Positions 24,488 through 32,385 of a stretch of 52,275 nucleotides of DNA are shown in pieces. A program made the position numbers and the translations under genes. The stretch comes from an uncultured bacterium. Lineage in GTDB: Bacteria; Acidobacteriota; Thermoanaerobaculia; Thermoanaerobaculales; Thermoanaerobaculaceae. Below the pieces are notes generated by a model. That model made no database searches and was not told the DNA's origin. It worked only from the letters and a program-made list of their open reading frames with translations. The stretch's first letter is position 1; each line of letters begins with the position of its first letter. Location of the stretch: assembly GCA_937924755.1 (NCBI GenBank), contig CALEVZ010000008.1:1-52275 (forward strand), read 5' to 3'.

Positions 24488-27400
24488 ATGCGCACGGTCC
24501 TCGGGTTCGTGGTGTGGTGTGCCTGCTGGTTGGCGGCAGGACATGTGAGTGCCAGCGAAGGGATCAAGATCACCAGTGACACCTTCGGGGGGCTTTCGGC
24601 CCGCGCCCTAGGCCCGGCGGTGATGAGCGGCCGCATCACCGCCATCGACGCCGTACCCGGGGCCCCCCTCACCCTGTACGTGGGCACGGCCAGCGGCGGG
24701 GTGTGGAAATCCAGCGACGCGGGCACCACCTTCAAGCCCGTCTTCGACGAACACATCCAGTCCATCGGCGCCCTGCGCGTGGACCCCCAGGAGCCCAGGA
24801 CCGTCTGGGTGGGCACCGGGGAGTGCAACGTGCGCAACTCGGTGTCCGTAGGTGATGGGGTGTACCGCTCCCAAGACGCCGGCAAGACCTGGCAGCGGGT
24901 GGGGCTTTCCGCCTCCGAGCGTATCGCCGCCATCGGGGTCCACCCGAAGGACTCCAGGACCGTCTACGTTTGCGCCCTGGGCCCCCTGTGGAGCGCTGGT
25001 GAGGAGCGCGGCGTCTTCAAGACCACCGACGGCGGCACCACCTGGCGCAAGGTGCTGTACGTCAATGACTCCACCGGCTGCTCCGACCTTGCCATGGACC
25101 CCCAGGAGCCGCGCATCCTCTACGCCGGCATGTGGCAGGTGCGGCGCTGGCCTGACTTTTTCCAGTCGGGGGGACCCGGTTCGGGGCTTTACAGGTCGGT
25201 GGACGGAGGAGAGACCTGGAAGGAGCTCACCACCGGGCTGCCAGCCGGCGAGAAGGGGCGCATCGCCGTGGCGGTGGCCCCCTCCCGCCCCAGCGTGGTG
25301 TATGCCCTGGTGGAGGCGGCAAAGACCGCCCTCTACCGCTCGGAGAACCTGGGAGAGAGTTTTACCTTGGTCAACTCTTCCACTAACGTGAGCATTCGCC
25401 CCTTCTATTTCGCTCATCTGGTGGTCGACCCCAGTGATCACAACACCGTCTACAAGCCCGGCCTGGCCCTGGCGGTCTCCACCGATGGCGGGGCGTCCTT
25501 CACCTTGCCGATCCTGGGCGGGGGCAACGTTCACCCGGATCACCACGCCCTGTGGATCAACCCTAGAGACCGCAACGAGTTGTTCCTGGGTACCGATGGC
25601 GGAGTCTACCACTCCTTTGACCGCGGCCGCCGCTGGCGCTTCCTGCGCTCCCTGCCGGTAGCCCAGTTCTACCACGTGGGGGTGGACCTGGAGCGCCCCT
25701 ACAACGTCTACGGTGGGCTGCAGGACAACGGTACCTGGAAGGGCCCCTCGCGGGCGCCGGCCGGGGTGCAGAACAGGCACTGGGAAAACATCGGCTATGG
25801 TGACGGGTTCTGGGCCTTTCCCGACCCCGAGGACCCACGCCGGGTGTACGTGGAGTACCAGGGAGGCAACATCCTGCGGGTGGACACCCGGCTGGGGGAG
25901 CTGAGGGACATCACGCCCTACGCTGGCGCTGGCGAGGCGGAGCTGCGTTTCAACTGGAACACCCCCATTCACCTTTCGCCCAATGAGCGGGGCACGGTGT
26001 ACGTGGGTGCCCAGTACCTGTTCCGCTCCCGGGACAGGGGGGATTCTTGGGAGCGCATCTCCCCCGACCTGACCACCAACGACCCCCGCCGCCAGCGGCA
26101 GAAACAGTCGGGCGGGCTCACCATCGACAACTCAACCGCCGAAAACAACACCACCATCTACGCCATTGGCGAAGCCCCTGGGGAGCCGGGGGTGATCTGG
26201 GTCGGCACCGACGACGGTCTCCTGCAGCTCACCCGCGACGGGGGCCGCACCTGGGCGAACCTCATCGACCGTATCCCGGGGGTGCCCAGGGGCACCTGGG
26301 TGTCCAGCGTCACCCCCAGCGCCCACGTCCGCGGGCGCGCCTACGTCACGCTCGATGGTCACCGCAGCGGCGACTTCGCCACCTACCTTTTCCGCACCGA
26401 CGACTACGGCGCCACCTGGACCCCCCTCGCCACCCCGGAGATCGAGGGGTATGCCTGGGTGATCAAAGAGGATCCGCTGGCCGCCAATCTGTTATTTCTG
26501 GGTACCGAGTTCGGCCTCTACGTGAGTCTGGACGGGGGCGCCCGGTGGGCCCGCTTTGCCGGGGGAATCCCCAAGGTGGCGGTGCACGACATGGTCATCC
26601 ATCCCCGGGAGGGGGATCTGGTGGTGGCCACCCACGGACGAGGGATCTACATCCTGGACGACCTCACCCCCTTGCGCGCCCTGTCGGCGGCCACCCTCGA
26701 CGAGGAGGTGGCGCTGCTGCCAAGCCGGGAGGTGGAGATACCGATCCTGGCCAGCCGGCAGGAATTTAACGGCGACGACGAGTTCGTCGGCACCAATCCT
26801 CCCGAGGCGGCGGTGATCACCTACTGGCTGAAGAAGCGCCACATCTTCGGCGACTTGAAGCTAGAGATCTATGACGCCGAAGGGCGGCGGGTGTCCACCG
26901 TGCCCGCCTCCCAGCGGGCCGGCCTCAACCGGGTGGCATGGCCCATGCGCCTGCCGCCCCCCAAGCTGCCCCCCGCCTCGGTTCTGGCCCCGGCGTTCCT
27001 GGGACCCCGGGTCGCCGAGGGCACCTACACGGTGAAGCTGGTGAAGGGCGCCACCACCGTGGCCGGGGAGATCACCCTGGTCGCCGATTCCCGCACCCCC
27101 CACTCGCCGGAGGACCGCGCCGCCCAGCAGCGGCTGGCCATGCAACTTTATGAGGAGCTCGCCTCCCTCACCTACCTGGTGGACTCCCTGGTGGAGCTGC
27201 GCGAGCAGGCGCGCCAGCGCGCCGGGCGGCTGCCCGCCCGGGACGGGCTGCGCCGCCAGCTGGAGGCCTACGCCGACGAGCTGGAAAAGATTCGCCCCAC
27301 CCTGGTCTCCACCAGCGAGGCGGGGTGGCTGTCGGGGGATGAGCAGCTGCGTGAGAAGCTGGCCGCCCTCTACAGCGCCGTCACCAACTACGGCGGCCGC

Positions 27401-27670
27401 CCCACCGCTTCCCAGCTGGACCGCTTTAGCCTCCTGCAGGGGGAGCTGGCCACCGTCCGGGGGAAGGTGGAGGCTCTCCAGGGCGGACAGCTGCCGGCGC
27501 TGAACAGCAGGCTCAAAACGCGGCGGCTGGAGCCCCTGGTCCCCCTGAGCCGGGAGAGCTGGCAGGCGCGCCAGGACACCATGCGCCCCGACGGGGGAGC
27601 TCGACATGCGCCCTCGGCAGCCGTCTTTTCTCGGCTGTTCGCGGCGTTCACCGCGGCGCTACTGCGGTAG
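24488..27670 (+). CDS. VPS10/sortilin-like Asp-box beta-propeller secreted protein
   Basis: A 1060-residue exported protein with an N-terminal signal peptide (ends near ASEG, residue 23). Residues ~30-740 contain at least nine Asp-box turns of the S/T-x-D-x-G-x-x-W/F type, e.g. SSDAGTTF, SQDAGKTW, TTDGGTTW, SVDGGETW, SRDRGDSW, TRDGGRTW and SLDGGARW, as in sialidase/BNR and VPS10 ten-bladed propellers. The C-terminal ~300 residues include an Ig-like/FlgD-type segment (KLEIYDAEGRRVSTVP, GTYTVKLVKG) and then a helical region with LEAYADELEKIRPTL. Such proteins are abundant in Acidobacteriota; glycan binding or surface attachment are guesses. ATG start with GGGAGG. The end overlaps the convergent gene by 12 bases. 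Confidence 0.88.
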   Translation: MRTVLGFVVWCACWLAAGHVSASEGIKITSDTFGGLSARALGPAVMSGRITAIDAVPGAPLTLYVGTASGGVWKSSDAGTTFKPVFDEHIQSIGALRVDPQEPRTVWVGTGECNVRNSVSVGDGVYRSQDAGKTWQRVGLSASERIAAIGVHPKDSRTVYVCALGPLWSAGEERGVFKTTDGGTTWRKVLYVNDSTGCSDLAMDPQEPRILYAGMWQVRRWPDFFQSGGPGSGLYRSVDGGETWKELTTGLPAGEKGRIAVAVAPSRPSVVYALVEAAKTALYRSENLGESFTLVNSSTNVSIRPFYFAHLVVDPSDHNTVYKPGLALAVSTDGGASFTLPILGGGNVHPDHHALWINPRDRNELFLGTDGGVYHSFDRGRRWRFLRSLPVAQFYHVGVDLERPYNVYGGLQDNGTWKGPSRAPAGVQNRHWENIGYGDGFWAFPDPEDPRRVYVEYQGGNILRVDTRLGELRDITPYAGAGEAELRFNWNTPIHLSPNERGTVYVGAQYLFRSRDRGDSWERISPDLTTNDPRRQRQKQSGGLTIDNSTAENNTTIYAIGEAPGEPGVIWVGTDDGLLQLTRDGGRTWANLIDRIPGVPRGTWVSSVTPSAHVRGRAYVTLDGHRSGDFATYLFRTDDYGATWTPLATPEIEGYAWVIKEDPLAANLLFLGTEFGLYVSLDGGARWARFAGGIPKVAVHDMVIHPREGDLVVATHGRGIYILDDLTPLRALSAATLDEEVALLPSREVEIPILASRQEFNGDDEFVGTNPPEAAVITYWLKKRHIFGDLKLEIYDAEGRRVSTVPASQRAGLNRVAWPMRLPPPKLPPASVLAPAFLGPRVAEGTYTVKLVKGATTVAGEITLVADSRTPHSPEDRAAQQRLAMQLYEELASLTYLVDSLVELREQARQRAGRLPARDGLRRQLEAYADELEKIRPTLVSTSEAGWLSGDEQLREKLAALYSAVTNYGGRPTASQLDRFSLLQGELATVRGKVEALQGGQLPALNSRLKTRRLEPLVPLSRESWQARQDTMRPDGGARHAPSAAVFSRLFAAFTAALLR

Positions 27671-28552
27671 GGGGGGCACTGGCACGAAGCACCCTTCCAC
27701 GGCGCGGGCGAGGCGGGTGGCCCACAGCACCAGCTGACCATCCCGGAAGCCCCGCTTGAAGGCGCGGTCGGCGGGGGCGTCAGCCTGTCGCTCCCGCGGT
27801 GGGCGCTGCTCGTCGCTGTCAAAGCGGGCGCCCACCAGCGCGCCGCAGGAGGGCGGCGACCGCCGCCGCTGCGCCTCCACCCCGGCGGCGAAACCGGCCA
27901 GGTAGTCGGTGTCATCCGCTACCCGCTCCAACGCCCAGTTGGCCTGTTCCAAGGCCTCCTGCCGGGCTCGCGCCAGGGCGCGGTTGGTCTCCTCCGCCTT
28001 CCACGCCGCGTGGCGGGCCAGGGTCAGCTCGTAGTCGGCGGGGAGAGGGTCGCGCTCGCGTCGGTTCCACCCCCCGGACTGGCGGGCCAGGGCAGCGGAG
28101 GAGTGCCGCTCCACCGCCTCTAGCAGGACCGCATCCACCTCTCGCCGCACCCCCGCCTTGAGCAGCGGCCTGGGAACCTCCACCATCAGCTGCACCCGGC
28201 AGGAGCGCTCGTCGTAGAGGGTGAAGGGGCCGTCCTGGCGTGGTACCAGGATGGCGGCGGCCAGCGACAGGTAGAGATCCACCCGCTCCGAGCGCAGGTT
28301 GAGCTTGTCCACCCGGGCCAGCTCCCCATCGCCGAAGCGGTGCCTGCCCCTGCTGCTCACCAGGCGCCCGCGCACCTCGTTGTTCGTGTAGGTGCCCGAG
28401 CAATCCGACGACACCTCCACCCGCACCACCACCCAGGCGCCCACCCAGGCCCGTTCCAGTTCGTCCTCCAACCCCGCGGCGCCGGCTCGCGGGATCACGG
28501 CCAGCGCCAGCATTAGCGCTGTCTGCCACAGCGATCGACTCCACCTGCGCAT
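27659..28552 (-). CDS. exported protein of unknown function
   Basis: A 297-residue protein with a signal peptide (MRRWSRSLWQTALMLALAV, cleavage after RAGA near residue 25). The mature N-terminus is beta-rich (WVVVRVEVSSDCSGTYTNNEVRG), and the middle repeats short strands around LRSERVDLYLSLAAAILVP and CRVQLMVEVP. Residues ~150-230 form a long charged, alanine-rich helical stretch, possibly a coiled coil. The C-terminus is basic with a conserved-looking FKRGFRDGQLVLWATRL. I do not recognise a family. Start ATG at 28552 follows GGGGGGCAG; an upstream in-frame ATG at 28579 lacks a ribosome binding site. It overlaps the 3' end of the sortilin-like gene by 12 bases. Confidence 0.6.
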   Translation of the reverse strand: MRRWSRSLWQTALMLALAVIPRAGAAGLEDELERAWVGAWVVVRVEVSSDCSGTYTNNEVRGRLVSSRGRHRFGDGELARVDKLNLRSERVDLYLSLAAAILVPRQDGPFTLYDERSCRVQLMVEVPRPLLKAGVRREVDAVLLEAVERHSSAALARQSGGWNRRERDPLPADYELTLARHAAWKAEETNRALARARQEALEQANWALERVADDTDYLAGFAAGVEAQRRRSPPSCGALVGARFDSDEQRPPRERQADAPADRAFKRGFRDGQLVLWATRLARAVEGCFVPVPPLPQ

Positions 28553-28597
28553 GGGCTGCCCCCCTTTACGTGACGCCATGGTAGCAAGCGTGGTGAA

Positions 28598-28915
28598 ATG
28601 CCCATGAAGGGAGGGTATGTGAACCCCGACGATCTGCGCAGCATTATCGCCTGGCTGCAGGAGCGCGTCACCCTCGCCCAACCGGGTTCGACCGTCGTGG
28701 CCTTCGTCCCCCCCGGCGCCGCCGACATGGAGGCGGCGGGTCTCCACCCCGACGGTGTCGCCCGGGTACGGGGGGCGCCATGGTGGGAGGAGATGGTGGA
28801 GGACATCCTAAAGACCCCCGGCCTGTGCGACCCGGGGGATGCCCCGGAACAGGTGCTGGCCTACGCACGCGACGTCATCGCCGAGTACATCCGCAAGCGG
28901 GTGGCGCTGGACTGA
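28598..28915 (+). CDS. small hypothetical protein
   Basis: Up to 105 residues, no membrane segment or signal peptide. The sequence contains DDLRSIIAWLQERVTLAQPGSTVVAFVPPGAADMEAAG and a helical end (APEQVLAYARDVIAEYIRKRVALD), and it is acidic. I recognise no family. Three starts are possible: ATG 28598, ATG 28604 and GTG 28619, the last just after AGGGAGGG at 28608-28615 and therefore perhaps the true one (98 residues). The residue pattern and high third-position GC support a real gene. It is bordered by an exported protein on one side and, facing it, an AIM24 protein 9 bases away. Confidence 0.55.
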   Translation: MPMKGGYVNPDDLRSIIAWLQERVTLAQPGSTVVAFVPPGAADMEAAGLHPDGVARVRGAPWWEEMVEDILKTPGLCDPGDAPEQVLAYARDVIAEYIRKRVALD

Positions 28916-28924
28916 CCCGACCCT

Positions 28925-29911
28925 TCAGAAGCGGTTGTCGCCGTCCAAAAGGCCCCCCAGTGGCCCCAGCACCGAGCCTTCCTCGCGTCCCTTGCGCAGC
29001 GCCCCGGCCAGCATGCGACCGGCCAGGCGGGAGAAGGGCAGCGACTGCAGCCACACCTTGCCGGGCCCGCGCAGCACCGCAAAGAAGACCCCCTCGCCGC
29101 CGAACAGCATGGACTTGATGCCGCCCACCTGCTGGATGTCGAAGTCTACCCCGTCCTGGAAGGCCACCACGCAGCCGGTGTCCACGTGCACGACCTCCCC
29201 CGCCGCCAGCTGCCGCTCCACCACCGTGCCGCCGGCGTGGACGAACACCAGGCCGTCCCCCTCCAGCTTCTGCATGATGAACCCCTCACCGCCGAACAGG
29301 CCGGTCAGGATCTTGCGCTGGAAGTGAATGCCAATGGACACCCCCCTGGCGGCGCAGAGGAAGGAGTCCTTCTGGCAGATCAGGCGACCGCCCAGCTGCG
29401 CCAGGTGCATGGGCAGAATGTTGCCGGGGAAGGGGGCGGCAAAGGCCACCCTGGCCTTGCCCGAGCCCTGGTGGGTGAACACTGTCATGAACAGGCTCTC
29501 ACCGGTGAGCAGCCGCTTGCCGGCACCTATCAGTTTGTCCATGAACGAACCCTGCTGGTTGCCGTCGCCGAACACCGTGTTCATGACCACCGAGGGGTCC
29601 TTGTACATCATGGCCCCCGCCTCGGCCACCGCACTCTCGCCGGGGTCGAGCTCGATCTCCACGAACTGCATCTCGGCGCCCAGGATCTTGTAGTCGATCT
29701 CGTCGGCCTGACCCCGGCGGGGCGGTGACATCGCAGCGGTTACCGGCGTCACGCCCCCCTGCAGCTCCGGCACCTGGCGGATGGGCTTCCACTCCGCAAA
29801 ACCCTCCCGCCACGCCCAGCCGTTGGGGCTGCCGGCGGCGCGGGCGCGGGCCTCCTCCTCCTCCAAGGGGCCGAACCTTTGGTTGTCGTACGACAAGTAC
29901 CACTGGACCAT
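28925..29911 (-). CDS. AIM24/TIGR00266 family protein with GYF-like N-terminal domain
   Basis: A 328-residue cytoplasmic protein. The first ~60 residues (WYLSYDNQRFGPLEEEEARA ... WREGFAEWKPI) match the GYF_2-type peptide-binding domain, with WY and GP in place. Residues ~75-320 form the AIM24/TIGR00266 double-stranded beta-helix: EIDYKILGAEMQFVEIELDPG, AGAMMYKDPSV, LFGGEGFIMQKLEGDG and a glycine-rich end (KSMLFGGEGVFFAVLRGPG). In yeast AIM24 shapes inner-membrane structure, and bacterial members have no established job. ATG at 29911 is chosen since GGGAGG is 8 bases away, rather than the ATG at 29917. It is followed by the DUF533 gene upstream on the same strand. Confidence 0.85.
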   Translation of the reverse strand: MVQWYLSYDNQRFGPLEEEEARARAAGSPNGWAWREGFAEWKPIRQVPELQGGVTPVTAAMSPPRRGQADEIDYKILGAEMQFVEIELDPGESAVAEAGAMMYKDPSVVMNTVFGDGNQQGSFMDKLIGAGKRLLTGESLFMTVFTHQGSGKARVAFAAPFPGNILPMHLAQLGGRLICQKDSFLCAARGVSIGIHFQRKILTGLFGGEGFIMQKLEGDGLVFVHAGGTVVERQLAAGEVVHVDTGCVVAFQDGVDFDIQQVGGIKSMLFGGEGVFFAVLRGPGKVWLQSLPFSRLAGRMLAGALRKGREEGSVLGPLGGLLDGDNRF

Positions 29912-29974
29912 GATCATTACCTCCCTGTGGGTCGGGGCAGTATACGAAGGACACCTGCCGGGGTTGCGACGGTT

Positions 29975-30556
29975 TCAAACCGACCGTGGCACGCCCAGCA
30001 GGCGATGCAGCCGCACCTGCGCCTCCTGCCCCAGACCCAGCAACGCCCCCAGTCGCGCCAGGTATTCTCGCTCCGCCGGTGAGTCCACGCGAATCGCCAG
30101 CAGAGAAGCGGCGTAGACCTCCTCGGCCAGCTGCGGGGAGGTGACCTGGCCGGCTAGCTGCTCCGGGGGGAGGGGGCTGGCGAGCTCCCAGGTGAGCGCG
30201 GCGCGCTCCTCCTCGCCGAGGTCCTCGGCCGAAAGCCGGCCCAGGATGGCGCGCTGCTCCTCCTCGTCCACGGTGCCATCGGCGTGGGCTGCGGCAATCA
30301 TCGCCCGCACCAGCAGCATGGCCTCCGCGGACCGGGGGGGGTGCGGGATGGGGGGTGGGGGGGCCGACCCGGGAAGTGGCGGGGGCAAAGGGGGTGGCGG
30401 ACCGACGGCGGTCCCCTTCTTCTCCTGCACGTGTTCGATGGCGGCAATGGCCACTCCCAGCGCCCCCAGGCCCAGCGCCACCTTGGTGGAGGTGGGCATG
30501 CGGCGTCCGAGAAGCGCCGACCTCACCAGCGAGCCAAGTATGCGTTCCGGATCCAT
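29975..30556 (-). CDS. DUF533/TerB-like membrane-associated protein
   Basis: A 193-residue protein with an N-terminal hydrophobic stretch (KVALGLGALGVAIAAIEHV, residues ~25-43), then a proline-rich linker (residues ~50-72) and a helical C-terminal domain of the TerB/DUF533 type: EAMLLVRAMIAAAHADGTVDEEEQRAIL holds the typical metal-binding DGxxDExE, repeated in weaker form by ELASPLPPEQLA and VYAASLLAIRVDSPAEREYLARL. Proteins of this group sense or bind divalent cations near the membrane. The gene lies upstream of AIM24 on the same strand and faces htpX, forming a small membrane-stress-like neighbourhood. Function is inferred only from the fold. Confidence 0.8.
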   Translation of the reverse strand: MDPERILGSLVRSALLGRRMPTSTKVALGLGALGVAIAAIEHVQEKKGTAVGPPPPLPPPLPGSAPPPPIPHPPRSAEAMLLVRAMIAAAHADGTVDEEEQRAILGRLSAEDLGEEERAALTWELASPLPPEQLAGQVTSPQLAEEVYAASLLAIRVDSPAEREYLARLGALLGLGQEAQVRLHRLLGVPRSV

Positions 30557-30682
30557 CCTGCCCTTCCAGTTCGCTCACCTGCCACCCCCCCTTTTTTCGG
30601 CGTTGGCGCCCGGAGGGCTGGAATCGCGGCGAACAGGTGATGTTACCAACGGTGACGGCCCGGTCAACGTTCTGCCGGGCAC

Positions 30683-30690
30683 TATAGAAT
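30683..30690 (+). promoter_or_regulatory. -10-like TATAGAAT before htpX
   Basis: Reads TATAGAAT (TAGAAT at 30685-30690) in GC-rich DNA, about 37 bases before the htp[14 protein letters not shown]-type ribosome binding site follows at 30717-30725. Confidence 0.45.
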
Positions 30691-30727
30691 CGTGCCGCCG
30701 GCCGGGTGGTGGCCGGAGGAGGTGAGC

Positions 30728-31630
30728 ATGGCTGTAGCAAAACGAGTCCTGCTGTTCGTCACGGTGAACATCCTCATCTTGGTAACCATCTCCATCACCT
30801 TGTCCATCCTGGGCGTGCGCCCCTACCTATCAGCGCAGGGGATAGACTATCGCGCCCTGATGGTCTTCTGTCTGGTGTGGGGGATGGGGGGGGCGTTCAT
30901 TTCCCTGGCCCTCTCCCGGGTGGTGGCGCGCTGGTCCATGGGGGTGCAGATCATTCCCCCCGACGTCCGCGATCCCAAACTCGCGCAGCTGGTGCAAACG
31001 GTGCACGGGCTGGCCAAGGCCGCCGGACTGCCCAAGATGCCCCAGGTGGGCATCTACAACTCCCCGGAGGTCAACGCCTTCGCCACTGGCCCCACGAAGA
31101 GCCGGGCTCTGGTAGCGGTTTCCACCGGATTACTGCAGTCCATGGATAGAGAACAGGTGGAGGGAGTGCTGGGCCACGAAGTGGCGCACATCGCCAACGG
31201 CGACATGGTCACCATGACGTTGCTACAAGGGGTGATCAACGCCTTCGTCATGTTCTTCGCCCGGGTCATCGCCTTTGCCGTCGCCCAGCTGCTGCGCCGT
31301 GGTGATGACGAGGGCCCCTCCTACATGATCCAGTTCCTCATCACCATCGTCATGGAGATCATCCTTTCGATCCTCGGCGCGCTGGTGGTGGCGGCCTTCT
31401 CCCGCTGGCGGGAGTTCCGCGCCGACGCCGGCGGAGCTCGCCTGGCCGGCCGCAACGCCATGATTTCCGCCCTCGAGGCCCTGCAGCGCACCATGGGCCG
31501 GGTAGACCCGCGGGGCGAGGCGCTGGCCACCCTGAAGATCTCCAACCCCCGGCGCGGCGGCCTGCGGATGTTGTTCGCCACCCATCCGCCGCTGGAGGTC
31601 CGCATCGCCCGCCTGCGTCGGGCGGCGTGA
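30728..31630 (+). CDS. htpX: HtpX membrane metalloprotease (M48)
   Basis: Inner-membrane zinc protease that degrades damaged membrane proteins, typically under heat or envelope stress. The 300-residue protein has two N-terminal membrane helices, the zinc motif HEVAH at residues ~150-154 (LGHEVAHIANGD), two more hydrophobic segments (residues ~165-225), and then SRWREFRADAGGARLAG, where the glutamate in the EFRADA segment is the third zinc ligand. The C-terminal LFATHPPLEVRIARLRR is a family mark. ATG start after GGAGGTGAG. A strong 12-bp hairpin terminator follows the stop at once. Confidence 0.93.
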   Translation: MAVAKRVLLFVTVNILILVTISITLSILGVRPYLSAQGIDYRALMVFCLVWGMGGAFISLALSRVVARWSMGVQIIPPDVRDPKLAQLVQTVHGLAKAAGLPKMPQVGIYNSPEVNAFATGPTKSRALVAVSTGLLQSMDREQVEGVLGHEVAHIANGDMVTMTLLQGVINAFVMFFARVIAFAVAQLLRRGDDEGPSYMIQFLITIVMEIILSILGALVVAAFSRWREFRADAGGARLAGRNAMISALEALQRTMGRVDPRGEALATLKISNPRRGGLRMLFATHPPLEVRIARLRRAA

Positions 31631-31644
31631 GCGCGGGGCGGCCG

Positions 31645-31673
31645 GGGGGGCGCCGCTGAATGCGGCGCCCCCC
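31645..31673 (+). terminator. hairpin terminator after htpX
   Basis: A perfect 12-bp GC stem (GGGGGGCGCCGC against GCGGCGCCCCCC) with a TGAAT loop. No T-run follows, but the strength and position, 15 bases after the htpX stop, fit a terminator. Confidence 0.6.
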
Positions 31674-31692
31674 TCTGCACCGTGAAGACCCG

Positions 31693-32385
31693 ATGAGTGC
31701 CGACCCCTCTGCCCTCTCTCCCCAGCCGCCCCTCCCCGCCGCCGAGGGTTTCCACACCGCCATGGTGCACCTCTACCGGGGGGAGATGCATCGCCTCACC
31801 GTCTGGCGGCAGCGCCTCGACGTCACCTCCAACTGGGCGATCCTGCTGTCGGTGGGCCTGACCACCTTCACCCTCGGCTCGCCCCAGGTGCCCCACTACA
31901 CCCTCCTCCTGGGGTTGGGGCTGGTGGGCATCTCCATCATTTTGGAGGGGCGGCGCTAGCGCCACCTGCACCACTCCAAGTGGCGAGCCTACCTCATCGA
32001 GTGCGGGTACTTCGCCGAATGGCTCCAGGGTCAGCCGCTGGAGCACTTGCAGGGGTGGCGTGAGGCACTGGCGGAGGACTGCGCAACCCTCGTTACCTGC
32101 TTTCCGCATTCACCTGCATGCGCGCCCGCCTGCGGCGCAACTATTTGCTGCTTTTTTTATTTCATCACCTCTGTGTGGGTGACGAAGCTATTCATCCACC
32201 CGTCAGGGCCGGCCTCCACCGAGGAGTTTCTGGACAGGCTGGCGGTGGGCTCGCTGGTGTCCTGGTGGTTGGTGGCCCTGACTGCCACGGGTTTCGTGCT
32301 CGCGGCCACCCTCCTGGCCCTCACCTGCCCCACCAACGAGGAGCTGGAGGACTGGAGCCGCTGGAACTGCCAGGGGCGGGGGTAA
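31693..32385 (+). pseudogene. DUF2270 membrane protein gene, inactivated by a stop and two frameshifts
   Basis: Encodes recognisable DUF2270 pieces: MVHLYRGEMHRLTVWRQRLD and NWAILLSVGLTTFTLGSP, then LHHSKWRAYLIECGYFAEW, and finally FITSVWVTKLFIHP. Three lesions interrupt it. At 31957 a TAG replaces what should be a tyrosine codon (RR-stop-RHLHHSKW). Near 32076-32081 one base is missing, moving the reading into the frame that gives LRNPRYLLSAFTCMRARLRR. At the seven-T run 32152-32158 one extra T restores the first frame. No single open frame spans more than half the gene. DUF2270 proteins have about four membrane helices and no known role. Either the gene is dead or the assembly has three errors here. 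Confidence 0.8.

Noticed and set aside
28675-28700. tRNA T-loop-like GGTTCGA
   Set aside because: It lies inside a coding frame and no acceptor stem or anticodon arm can be drawn around it.
32047-32385. Separate small membrane protein gene
   Set aside because: It is the last part of the broken DUF2270 gene; its first ~35 residues are out of frame with the family.
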